From assembly GCA_964019425.1 (NCBI GenBank), contig OZ025784.1, positions 1,488,001-1,552,000 of the forward strand: a stretch of 64,000 bases of DNA, read 5' to 3'. Both the position numbers and the translations under genes were made by a program. Source of the stretch: Flectonema sp. DT1601 (Eukaryota; Euglenozoa; Diplonemea; Diplonemida; Diplonemidae). Below the pieces are notes generated by a model. It searched no databases, was not told the origin of the DNA, and saw only the letters and a list, made by a program, of their open reading frames with translations. Numbering within the stretch: the first letter of the stretch is position 1; every line of letters begins with the position of its first letter. Below are positions 19,429-28,933 of the stretch, piece by piece.

Positions 19429-21183
19429 ATGGTTCTCAATGTGGAAGACAGCAACACAGCGGAGATAACTCACTCTGTTTGTCGTAAGTTAGTTAGACCA
19501 AAGTCTGCTGGTTGTGTAAGGTTTGTTGATTATCTTCTTTTGAGTAGTCTTTCTACACAGATAGCTAGGCTTTGTATTATCAATAACTAATACAGTCATC
19601 CAATAGTGCAAACAAACATTGAGATCAGCGATGAGATATCTGCTGTCGCAGACAGTACGAAAGAATCTTCCATTGAGCACCACGAAAAGGGGAAATGCCG
19701 CCATGGTGCCCGTCCAAAGTCCGCGAGTGGAACGAGGTATGTTTTTGTTATTTTAAAAATTGAAAATACGCAAAAGAATTTCTTTTTAAATTATTCCTCC
19801 TCCGGGCTAAACATAAGTCACTTCATTGATTAAAACAACGTCCATTTTTCAATTTCTTTTTCGGGATGGGATGGGCTGGGGCCGATCTTTCATTTCCGGC
19901 ATAAGGATTGGTAATTAAGAAAAACTTCACCTTAACACATAAGAGGCCATCTGATGAACTCTTTTGAGATACAAATTACTGTTCTCTTTTCATTACATGT
20001 TTGTAGCGGTTCCCGTTTTTCTACCTTCTTGAAATCATTGGTTTGTGTGTTTTCCTTTTCTCTTCTCCTTGTCGAGATCTCCCCAACAGATTGCGTAATC
20101 ACATTTCAAACACATGATTATCAGCGTGTCTTTTGCAATCTGCTCCACACCTTCTTTGGGTGTTTCGTATGGCCGAGAGTGGTGTTTTCTCACCGCATCC
20201 ACACCTTCCTCGGGGGGCGGTCTTTCTGTCGACGGGGAGCGGATTAAGCTCATCTGATATATTTGTTTTATTTATTGTCTCCTGCAGCGGTTCCTAAGTC
20301 TGAGAGTCTCACAGTTGGCTGTTAGATTGCAATTCTTTTTATCCACGTCCCTCATTCTTCCTTCGTGCATGTTTCGAATTCCTTCAGTTCGCGTCCTTTG
20401 CCAAAGCTTGCAGGTTCTGACTTCAAGACCTCGTTCCTTGAAGAACAGCTTCCCGAGCAGCCTTGTGCTGCTTCTTCCAATTCCTTCTGCTCACCTCCGA
20501 AGCTTCTTTCCGTAGTTTAGGAATTATGGGGAAGATAAAATCAGTTAGAGAGACAATTTCCAGTTATTAGTTATCAACTTGTTGTTTTAACGAAATTCAT
20601 AAACAGATTGCGAGAGCTATACAGAGACTGGGAAACAGAACAATCTAAGTGGGAAGTTCTCCGACAAGGAAAGAATGACCTTGTACAGAGAAAGAATAAA
20701 ATATTAGATCTACTGACAGAGAGAAAAACTCCAAAGAAGAAGAACGTCATGCTCTCAAGTGGGATGCAGTTTTTAGTCCAAGAACCAGTTCAGCCTTACA
20801 GACCCGTTATTGGAAGGTCGTCGAGAAGAACCGCGTTTTGTACGGATTATGGTGGCGTTCGTATTACTGGACCAGAGCGGAAATGTGAAAATGAAACACT
20901 TCGACCTCGAAGCGGAACGCCACCGTCACCGAAGGTAGGTGCTCCTTTCAACAGTTTTAAGTCTTCAAAGAGTAGTAAAAAATCGAGGAAAAAAATTCAT
21001 GTTTCTAAATCGGGTCGGCTTCTTCCTCACAGACTTCCAGCTGCTGGGGTGCCTAGTGTGCGACCACTAACAGCCTTTGCGGGGTTTAGTGTAAGAAGAA
21101 TAAGGTGGTACACTGACTACTGTGGTAGGAAAATATTAATTGATCTCAATGACATGCCGAGTGTTAGCAACGATTGGTATTAG
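19429..21183 (+). CDS. Unknown basic protein, three exons (about 253 aa)
   Basis: Exon 1 is 19429-19483 (MVLNVEDSNTAEITHSVC), exon 2 19607-19736 and exon 3 20607-21183. The introns start GTAAGTTA and GTATGTTT; the second ends CATAAACAG. With these joints the frame is open to TAG. The N-terminus is acidic. Exon 3 starts with a helical ELYRDWETEQSKWEVLRQGK and continues as a basic region with two related blocks, RRTAFCTDYGGVRITGPE and VRRIRWYTDYCGRKI, so a TDYxGxxI motif occurs twice. Exons 1-2 are less certain. The 870-nt second intron is long for this genome and holds an open stretch near 20392-20508 that could be another exon. No family recognised. Confidence 0.5.
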
Positions 21184-21498
21184 TGGTTTCGCTAACTGTT
21201 TTTAAAATCGTCACGATAATATATAAAAAAAACGCCGGTGTACCTTTGCACGCTTTTCAGCGTTCTTCTTGTATGCCGATGTTCCAACTTTACACACCAC
21301 ATCGTCACTCAACCATTATACCAATATAACTATTTACGAGGTGTTACTCTTTTGCATCGCAGGGATTAGTCCTTTGGACTCCTCGTGTTGGTTTAACATT
21401 ATTATGAACCATCTAGGAGTATCAGTAATGTTCATCTTTTTTTTTTAAATTTTTTAGTTTTTCTTTTATAAGTTATTTTACACAATAGTTGAATCACA
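21184..21498. other. Intergenic spacer
   Basis: No gene is seen. A T-rich tract (21437-21470) precedes the next gene, whose start codon is directly behind an A13 run. Confidence 0.5.
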
Positions 21499-21510
21499 AA
21501 AAAAAAAAAA

Positions 21511-21885
21511 ATGGTTCAGCACTACAACAAGGGAGCTGGGATGGTTTCCCGTGAGCAGTGGAGATCGCGAAGTAGGAAATCAAAGGTTCAGAGATTGCAC
21601 AGACAGAAGAAGCATAATTTAGAAAAGAATCTTGAGAAAGTTGAAAACATTCAATATCAACTCGAGAGAAAAGAACGTGACAGAGAGAGAGTTGGAAGCG
21701 GTTTAGAAGTTGCAGGACATCACAACCTCCCTGTAGAAATACTAAAACCCGACCCAAAACCTGTTCCAAAAGCAAGAAAACCCCAGGGAAAGCGATTCCC
21801 TGAAGGTAAGCTAATTGGATTCATAAAACCAGAAACAGTAAGATCTAGACTTCAAAAAATATTCGCCGTAGAGAAAGAAACATAA
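21511..21885 (+). CDS. Small basic coiled-coil protein (124 aa)
   Basis: ATG follows a run of 13 A. The protein is strongly basic. Residues 14-65 form a charged helix or coiled coil (SRSRKSKVQRLHRQKKHNLE, then LEKVENIQYQLERKERDRER). A Pro/Lys-rich linker (KPDPKPVPKARKP) follows, then a short C-terminal helix. Such composition is frequent in RNA- or nucleolus-associated proteins. The helix slightly resembles the N-terminus of WBP11-like splicing factors, but I would not assign it. Single exon in the same strand array. Confidence 0.6.
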   Translation: MVQHYNKGAGMVSREQWRSRSRKSKVQRLHRQKKHNLEKNLEKVENIQYQLERKERDRERVGSGLEVAGHHNLPVEILKPDPKPVPKARKPQGKRFPEGKLIGFIKPETVRSRLQKIFAVEKET

Positions 21886-22313
21886 AACATCCATGTCATC
21901 CACGCTCGATAACCATGTAAAGAGAATGAGATAACAGACCTTATCTTATTTTAAGGTAAAATGTGTATATAACAACGACAAGGCTAACTGGCAGTGAGTT
22001 TTTCCTTTTGCTGATGTGTTCTTGTGTTGCATTTCGTTTTATTGCTTTTCGACTTTAGTCAATGAAGAAGAAAGGCAACAAAAAAAAAATAAAAAAAATA
22101 AAAAAAAGAAAAAGGTGAAGTGAAACCATCGAGTCGTAGTATCGTTCAGTTATCAAATTTCGGAAATCCATCACTTTATTTAGTTAAAGAGTTTCTTCAG
22201 TTTTCAACTTGTAGTTTTTTCCCCCTTCAGTCTGGCACCAACGCTCGTTTCATTTTCTCAATCACAAGACAAGCAAAAAGAGAAATAACCTTAATTTTCA
22301 GAAAATAAGAATA

Positions 22314-22493
22314 ATGCAAATGCTGGACCGTTCCTCTGGAAAAGACAACTTCACCACGTATCCGAAAACCAACAGCGGTGTGACAACTAATGACATTGAT
22401 CCAGAACAAGTCACTGAAGAAGACATCTCCAGTGAAAGTGTAAAAGACTCTCCAGCATCTGTTTGTCGCAGCAATTCTAAAAATGTTCAGTAA
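22314..22493 (+). CDS. 59-aa small protein
   Basis: ATG at 22314 (MQMLDRSSGKDNFTTYPKTN) runs to TAA at 22491-22493. The pyrimidine-rich CTTAATTTTCAG ends at 22301, 12 nt before the ATG, exactly the acceptor layout of the larger genes. The product is acidic and Ser/Thr-rich (DIDPEQVTEEDISSESVKDS) and probably disordered, perhaps phosphorylated. No homologue recognised. Coding is supported by acceptor placement and composition only. Confidence 0.45.
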   Translation: MQMLDRSSGKDNFTTYPKTNSGVTTNDIDPEQVTEEDISSESVKDSPASVCRSNSKNVQ

Positions 22494-22701
22494 CTAACAA
22501 CCTACCCAGCTAGCTGATATTATAATGACCGGACAAAACTGGGAGGTGCGATTTTCCCGTTCACAGGTTGCAACAGGTGTTGGTAGCAAAAGCTTCAGTA
22601 ATATGTGTCTGAGAAGATTGAACCCTGGTTACCTTTAAAAGAGTATTGATGTGAATATGTTTTTAAGTTTTTATTTCCCTTTCGTCAGATAATTCAATGA
22701 G

Positions 22702-24079
22702 ATGAATTCTTCAAAGGATCATTTGAGTCGAGATCCGGCATACGCTGCGAGTGAGCGTCTAGCATCCCTCCTAAAACAACAAGCGAAGGAAGGAATATTA
22801 AAACAATTAGATCCCTCTGTAGTGTATCACAGCCTAACTGGAACTGTACAAGGCGCACCAGCAGTCACACGAGCATTATGTCGGTTTTGTGAGTTGGCAG
22901 GTGATGCGCTTTCTTTAGAAGGAACAGCATCTTACAAAGACTTAAAAACAGCGTCAACCATAAGCAGAGTTTATGGCATGAGACTGCAAGACACGGTAAC
23001 TATAAATCACTCGTTGCTTGTGACTAAGATAGTAAGAATCAGAATTCCGTCTACCAAGGCACAGACTCAGCAGAGTAGAGCTATCACGAGAGACTTTCTC
23101 AGATCTCTTCTTGAAGGTAATGTTCCACAAGCAAATAAAACATATCCGGTCTTAGATTTCAGTTATCGTCATATAGAAAGAGCTAGAGATTTATTCTTAA
23201 CAACTCCACGAAGTGGTCGTAAACACATTGAACCAAAACCACAACCTGTTAGCATTTCTAACAAACCAATTTCTAAAACAATCGCTGTGGAACCTGACAA
23301 TGAAGATAGAATAGTTATAAAAGGAAAAGGTAGAGATGGAGAACAGGCAGCCTATTCATTTGACAGAAAAGAAATGAATCTTAAGTATGCTGTGATATTA
23401 TCTTTTTAACTTCCCTGCTACTTACTTAATAAGACTTTTTAATAATAAAAACAAAAAAACAGAGACGACAAAGAAGCAGACTCTGACGAAGATGATTGTA
23501 TCATAAGTGGAGCAAGCAGGCGAGATCAATACGAGGCATCTGCTATCAAGTTGTGCAATAATATGGTTTGAGATAGTTTTTATTTATTTATTTTATTTCA
23601 AAAATCGATTATATCTTTTTTTTAAAAAAAACCATACAAAAAAAAAAAAAAAACAGATTAAATCAGCAAAAAGAATTGACGAAGCGCTAAAACGCCTCTG
23701 CGTTAATGCATTTTATTTCCTAACGTGGATCGACTTGAGTTTTAATAAGCTGACTGAGATTCCTGATTTTTCTCAATTTCCTCTTATAATTCTTTACTTA
23801 CACTCAAATTGTATTAAAAATCTCGGAGAAATCAAACGCCTGACCGCCTTAGAAGACCTACACTCCTTGACACTGTACGGAAACCCAATCCAAGACCAGG
23901 TTGATAATTACAAGTACTCTGTTCTTAATATCTTATCAGAAAAGGGTAACGCTGGATTTACATTAAAAAAATTCGACTTCGCTGTGCTATCAGAAAGGGA
24001 TCGCGCAAACATGAAAACCCTTCACGATTTCACTGTTGGTATATCACCGAAAGATAAAACTCTGATGCCGAATATATGA
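22702..24079 (+). CDS. LRRC51: LRRC51-like leucine-rich repeat protein, three exons (402 aa)
   Basis: Exons 22702-23384, 23463-23565 and 23657-24079; introns of 78 and 91 nt start GTATGC and GTTTGA and end in A-rich ACAG. The last exon holds the LRRs: LTWIDLSFNKLTEIPDFSQF, ILYLHSNCIKNLGEI, LHSLTLYGNPIQ, then FDFAVLSERDRANMKTLH. This is line-for-line like LRRC51 (WIDLSFN.LT, LYLHGN.I..LGE, SLTLHGNP, FDFSGVTKADR). Exon 1 carries VLDFSYRHIERARDLF, like the LDYSF motif near the vertebrate N-terminus. The ~150-residue N-terminal extension is lineage-specific. LRRC51 is linked to cilia, which fits a flagellate. The acceptor CTTTCGTCAG ends at 22688; a 2-codon upstream ORF precedes the start. Confidence 0.8.
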
Positions 24080-24304
24080 AAAAAAAAAAAAAAAGGTCAC
24101 TCCCGGATTCGAACATGTTCAGTTTATTCTTCAACATTTACACTCTAGATTGTTTCTGAATCCTTAAACAGGATACGTCTCTCTCAGATGTACTGTTTTC
24201 ACAGTACGATAGTGTCGACTTTGCAACACATTTCTGTGTGTTTCATTGCAGGGAAATTGTTCCTTTTTCGGAAAAAAAAAAAAAATCATGTTGTTCTTTT
24301 CCAG
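24080..24304. other. Short intergenic spacer with acceptor
   Basis: A15 runs at 24079-24094 and A14 near 24272 are present. TTGTTCTTTTCCAG ends at 24304 and is the probable splice acceptor of the next gene, 23 nt before its ATG. Confidence 0.55.
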
Positions 24305-24327
24305 TTGGTGATGCTAACTTAGCAGCA

Positions 24328-27300
24328 ATGAATTGGACAAAAAAGAAAAACGCTCAGGCGTGCCGTCGTCGAGATGAGCGAGTGCAAAAATTCTTAAGAG
24401 AACAACAAGAAGGAAAGTGGCTGAATATGGTTGCAAAACCAACTAGCAACACTACTACACAAGTTAAGAAACCAGCAGTTATCAAGAGGCGAGTTAGTTG
24501 GGTGAAAGCTAAACGGGGACAAGGAACAATATTAACAGAAGGGGAGAAGAAGTTATGTGCTGAGGCTTTTATCGCCACACACGCGACGTTAAATAATATT
24601 TCAAACACAACTCAGAACAGCACAAACATCCTAACGCGCATAACGAGAAATGGATTAGCAGTAGCCCTACAACGGTTAGGGTTATTCATACCAACAAATG
24701 GTTTTGATAATATCCTTAAAGATATCCCTATCACGTCTAACCAGCAATCGACTACTGAAGACGTCGAAGGATACACTTTCGATGGTTTTATCCATGTGGT
24801 GCAAGAGTTTAAAAAGCAAGCAGTCAGGTCTAGACACAGAGACTCAGATCTGGTTGAAGCCTTTGTTGGGTTGGGAGGAGACTCAAAATCACTAAATGAA
24901 GGAGGAATCCCAGCTAGGAATCTACACGTGTTTATGAAAATGTTGGGAATTTCGTTTGATGAAAAAGCTGCTGTTGGTGATGACGGAGATCTTATCGGAT
25001 TTGATTATGATCGACCAGATGACGATGATGATAATCAGCCATCAGATCACGATGACATCAATGTCATAGCCACTCGTTCAACAGTATCCTACACCCAACC
25101 AGAAAATACAAGCCGCAGATGGAAACGCCTTCTCAACTTCGTCTTGGGTGCTATAAAGTTTCGACGAGCAGTCACTCCTTGGTTCTTAAATAAACCCAGA
25201 ATTAATGCTTTTCTTTCTACGTCAAAAACTCCTGACTACGTCTGTCACCGACGAGAATTCAAACCAGCAACAACATGGGAAGGGAGGAAACACGGATACT
25301 ACTTTACTCGTGGTATGATGGGGATGGGTTATTATTTAATAAAAGATGAACAAACCTATCCATCATTTCACAATGTTGAATTAGCAAAGGCTGAATCTGG
25401 TGGTATTCCAGACGATTGTAATACCGAAGATGAAAATCTCCACCCCCTCGAACGATTACGAAAAAAAGTCATCCGAAGTAAGAAACTGTTAGCCTCAGCA
25501 ACGTCCTCTTCTAAGTTAGAGCCTCGGAAACAAGTCCAAGATAATCAAACGAGGGGTTTATCAAGTGTAGACTGCGCGTCATCAAGAAGTGTTTCAGTAG
25601 AGTCTCAGCAATCCAGCGAATTCGGAAATTATAATTTATTACCGGAAATATGTGTAACTGGACCACCAGCGGATTCACCATCATCTCCGCAGGCAATTTT
25701 TATCGGTCCGGAACCTAGTGTACAGCAGCTATCCCAACCAACATTTGACAGTACTCCCATTTCCCTCCCTGCTAGTAAGACGGCTTCAAGGGTCTTTGGT
25801 AGGGCTTCATTATGCTATGGTGAGGCTCCAGAAGAAATGCAAAAGCCCAGGAGGCGAACACGTTGTTCTCTTACTGAAGCAGTTTTTGGTGACTTTACCG
25901 TCCCAGCTGCTGATGATCCCAACTCTGACAAGTCGACTACTTGTCTTCTGGGGATGGATACCTTTCAATCAGCTGGTGATAACGACGGCATCTTCAAGAC
26001 TTTTGAATCAACTCGCCATGACCGACCCAGCCTCCCATCAAATAACATTGAAAATAAACGGAGGTTATCCTCATCATTTACTGGTTGGACAGGTGCAAAA
26101 TGGCTTTGGCGTGGTCCCAAAGAACTTGAAAAGAAAACAACAAAAGCACAAGAAGAGGGAATTGAACAGGAACAGCGAGCTTTGCGAGCAGACAAACGAG
26201 TATCTGAAATGCTGAGGGAAGTAGTGTTTTCATTAATTGCTTCAAAGCAAGCTGATGATACTTCTTTGTGGAAAGGAAAAACTCTTCCTGGAGGAAAGTA
26301 TGATGACACTGAAGAACACAATTGGTTTGTTTGGCGTGAAGAAGCCGAAGCTATTGAAGCCCAGGCATCTGATCAAGGATCAAGAACATACTCTCAAAGA
26401 TTAAGAGAATTAGACGACCAGTTTACTCTCGAAGAAGGAGAGTGGGAACCATCAGCACACCCTGACAGTGGTATAAGACTCACTCGATACGCTGAAGAAT
26501 TAGGACTACGAGTAACTGATAAGAATGACTACGATGATGTTATCGATGACTTTAATATCGAAAGAATATCTGAACTCTCTGATCTAGTCACCGCTGATAG
26601 ATGCATCCCATTTGAAGACTTCGCCTCCTTCTTCGATCGATTCCGAGTCTACAAAGGAAATGAACATGTTGGTGTATTTAAACTACCCGGACGGAATCGA
26701 AAAACAACACGAGATCCGAGAGAGGTAGCAGCCCAATGGCTGGTACGATCACTCGGAACATTACAAGAGGTTATTAAAAAACCATCACCAATGGTAGAGT
26801 TAGCTATCAGACGTGTATCAAGAGCACATAGTAAGCAAACAATTAACGTTGAGGGTGTTCAAATGACGAAGAGTGATGCCAATGGGGGGTTTTTAACCGT
26901 AGGACCGACAAGTTGTTTTGGAAACAAACCTAATAAGAAAGGAATAACCACCACAAATAGTAAACATCGTCCATTTCAATCTGGTAGTCCAATTCTTATA
27001 ACATTTAGTGGGAAGGTTGTAACTCCGTGGTCAGGTGTAAAGTATAAAAATACTTCTCGACGTGAAGCAGGGATACTAGTTAAAGGAGGCTGTAGATCTA
27101 TTTTAATGGATTGGGATAAGATCCTCAAAGACATAGATTCCTTAGACAAAGGGGATACTGTCATAAATGGCGACTCCATTATCCAAACAGCCGAAGAATC
27201 CAACGACAGCAATCTTCCATTTGATGATAATCATTCTGAAGAACTAATCGAACCAGATTGTAGTTCAGAAGTCACTGTTAAGGATCAACCACAAATAACA

Positions 27301-28185
27301 ACTCCTCTCAGTCCATACACACCTGTTGCAGACTTTCGTTTTGAGAAGCGTAGAGAGGTTGTTGGTGATGTTAGTCCACCTGATCAATTATTAGAAACGG
27401 TCAACATCTGTGTCACTGACACCTCACAGACACTTATCAACTCTGGTTGTTATATTGCTCCACCAGCTGTGGTTTCTCACTTCACTGAAATTGTTGCCAG
27501 AATGTCTCACTTTTCAACAAACCCACAATGGATGGCTTCCTCCCGTAGGTCTGCTACTCCAGTTCCACTTACAGAGAAAGTAGTCGATGAATTCTACAAC
27601 CCGCAGTCTGCTCAAAAGGGAAAAGCGAGATCCCATCATAAAAACGCCGCCCCGCCTGTACCGAAACGAAGGGGAGTGACCCTTCGAAAGCGGTTGCGAA
27701 ATGCCGTTCTGCGAGACCTCCAAGAGACTAATAATGAAATCTTAGAAGAAAAGAAACTGCTGGCACGCAAGCAACGAGATCGCGAGCGCAATGCCACGGC
27801 TGAGAGAGAGATGGTGAAGTTGAGAGAAGCAGCGATTGATCGGAAAATCAATGAGAGAGCACAGCGACCAAGCAGTTCCTGCAGTACCAGCAGTGGTAGA
27901 CTTAAGTTGTCATATCCAAAGCAGGCGGTAGAACAGCTTCAGTTTCGTGAAATGAGAAATCGTATCAACGTCTCACCTGAAGGTACTTCACCTGAAGGTA
28001 CTATCTGTTCACTTGTTACTGCTGACAGTATTGATGTTGATGTTGTTACAGTTCCTTCATTATCTCCATCTCCTCCTCCAAGACTCCTTCCTAGTAAGTT
28101 AGACAACTTTCACTCTCATATGAGAGATACTTATCTCACGAAACACTTCGTCAGATATCATTCAACTCAATCAAGTCAACCTTGA
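24328..28185 (+). CDS. Large protein with EF-hand-like segments (1285 aa)
   Basis: Start at 24328, right after the acceptor at 24304; the same frame is open further upstream across the acceptor, but that part would be removed. A basic N-terminus (MNWTKKKNAQACRRRDERVQ) leads to helical pairs that resemble degenerate EF-hands. One lies around residues 150-230 (EGYTFDGFIHVVQEF; IPARNLHVFMKMLGIS, followed by an acidic DRPDDDDD loop), another around 745-780 (LVTADRCIPFEDFASFFDRF). The middle is disordered and Ser-rich. Near the C-terminus, about residues 1120-1190, lies a long charged helix (LRKRLRNAVLRDLQETNNEI, KKLLARKQRDRERN). Such architecture is common in flagellar or cytoskeletal proteins of protists; exact function unknown. 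Single exon of 3.9 kb. Confidence 0.7.
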   Translation: MNWTKKKNAQACRRRDERVQKFLREQQEGKWLNMVAKPTSNTTTQVKKPAVIKRRVSWVKAKRGQGTILTEGEKKLCAEAFIATHATLNNISNTTQNSTNILTRITRNGLAVALQRLGLFIPTNGFDNILKDIPITSNQQSTTEDVEGYTFDGFIHVVQEFKKQAVRSRHRDSDLVEAFVGLGGDSKSLNEGGIPARNLHVFMKMLGISFDEKAAVGDDGDLIGFDYDRPDDDDDNQPSDHDDINVIATRSTVSYTQPENTSRRWKRLLNFVLGAIKFRRAVTPWFLNKPRINAFLSTSKTPDYVCHRREFKPATTWEGRKHGYYFTRGMMGMGYYLIKDEQTYPSFHNVELAKAESGGIPDDCNTEDENLHPLERLRKKVIRSKKLLASATSSSKLEPRKQVQDNQTRGLSSVDCASSRSVSVESQQSSEFGNYNLLPEICVTGPPADSPSSPQAIFIGPEPSVQQLSQPTFDSTPISLPASKTASRVFGRASLCYGEAPEEMQKPRRRTRCSLTEAVFGDFTVPAADDPNSDKSTTCLLGMDTFQSAGDNDGIFKTFESTRHDRPSLPSNNIENKRRLSSSFTGWTGAKWLWRGPKELEKKTTKAQEEGIEQEQRALRADKRVSEMLREVVFSLIASKQADDTSLWKGKTLPGGKYDDTEEHNWFVWREEAEAIEAQASDQGSRTYSQRLRELDDQFTLEEGEWEPSAHPDSGIRLTRYAEELGLRVTDKNDYDDVIDDFNIERISELSDLVTADRCIPFEDFASFFDRFRVYKGNEHVGVFKLPGRNRKTTRDPREVAAQWLVRSLGTLQEVIKKPSPMVELAIRRVSRAHSKQTINVEGVQMTKSDANGGFLTVGPTSCFGNKPNKKGITTTNSKHRPFQSGSPILITFSGKVVTPWSGVKYKNTSRREAGILVKGGCRSILMDWDKILKDIDSLDKGDTVINGDSIIQTAEESNDSNLPFDDNHSEELIEPDCSSEVTVKDQPQITTPLSPYTPVADFRFEKRREVVGDVSPPDQLLETVNICVTDTSQTLINSGCYIAPPAVVSHFTEIVARMSHFSTNPQWMASSRRSATPVPLTEKVVDEFYNPQSAQKGKARSHHKNAAPPVPKRRGVTLRKRLRNAVLRDLQETNNEILEEKKLLARKQRDRERNATAEREMVKLREAAIDRKINERAQRPSSSCSTSSGRLKLSYPKQAVEQLQFREMRNRINVSPEGTSPEGTICSLVTADSIDVDVVTVPSLSPSPPPRLLPSKLDNFHSHMRDTYLTKHFVRYHSTQSSQP

Positions 28186-28388
28186 TCACAACTCCAACAG
28201 TACATTTATACATTTGGTAGTAGTTTTGTTTAGTTTTTAGTTTTTCTGTTACTGACTTTATATTTATTCTAACGAACTGCAGCTTTTCAGCTATCATCCT
28301 TGTTAGATCATTTACTGTCTGCAGATTTTTTTTTTTCTTTTCTCTGAACTTCTTTATGTTCCTCTCCACCAGAACTTATAATATAACA

Positions 28389-28619
28389 ATGCTTTGGTTC
28401 CCTGATTGGTGGGTTGAATTATCTGAGAATTTAGGACTTCCTCCGTTCTTTACTTTCTTTATTGTTGGGTTCCTAATCTACGCATATCTGACAAATAGAA
28501 AATATGGAGAAGGTGCTCCAATTGTAAACACGAAGGCACAACCAACTAAAGAAGAGAAAATGTCACTTGCAAAAGATGCGATTGGCAAACGGAGGAGACG
28601 CGGGCCTATGCGAACATAA
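28389..28619 (+). CDS. Small single-pass membrane protein (76 aa)
   Basis: The pyrimidine tract 28327-28366 and CCTCTCCACCAG (AG at 28371-28372) lie 17 nt before ATG 28389. Residues 1-34 are amphipathic then hydrophobic (GLPPFFTFFIVGFLIYAYL, one TM). The cytosolic tail is basic and ends RRRRGPMRT. Length and layout resemble small ER or Golgi membrane proteins (SMIM-type); no family identified. Confidence 0.65.
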   Translation: MLWFPDWWVELSENLGLPPFFTFFIVGFLIYAYLTNRKYGEGAPIVNTKAQPTKEEKMSLAKDAIGKRRRRGPMRT

Positions 28620-28933
28620 ATAACTTTGATAGACTGCGTTAGATGTGAATCGAATACTGACCCTCTGTAGTGTTTGATGACGTCCGTTGTCGTATCTAAT
28701 CAGACTTTGAATTCTTGTGGGTAGCATACTGTATTTCTAATTTTATAAAATAGAAATTTATAATTGATTTTATTGATCTGATTTTCTTCAGTCAGATGTC
28801 GTTAGGTGTTGTTGTTGTTGTTGTTATTCTTAACTTAAATATTCTCTTCTTCTCCCCCTTTTCAGTAGTGACGATTTCTTTTTGGTGAAATTATTGATAT
28901 GTTCAACTAAGCGAGGAGGTCCTTAATTTATTA

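Noticed and set aside
20315-20515. Frame inside the second intron of the 19429 gene
   Set aside because: An overlapping frame at 20392-20508 looks coding-like but no donor/acceptor pair in phase was found, so it is mentioned only as a possible exon.
23507-24079. Separate 190-aa LRR gene
   Set aside because: Its first part reads through an intron; the LRRs splice in frame to the gene starting at 22702, which carries the LRRC51 N-terminal motif.
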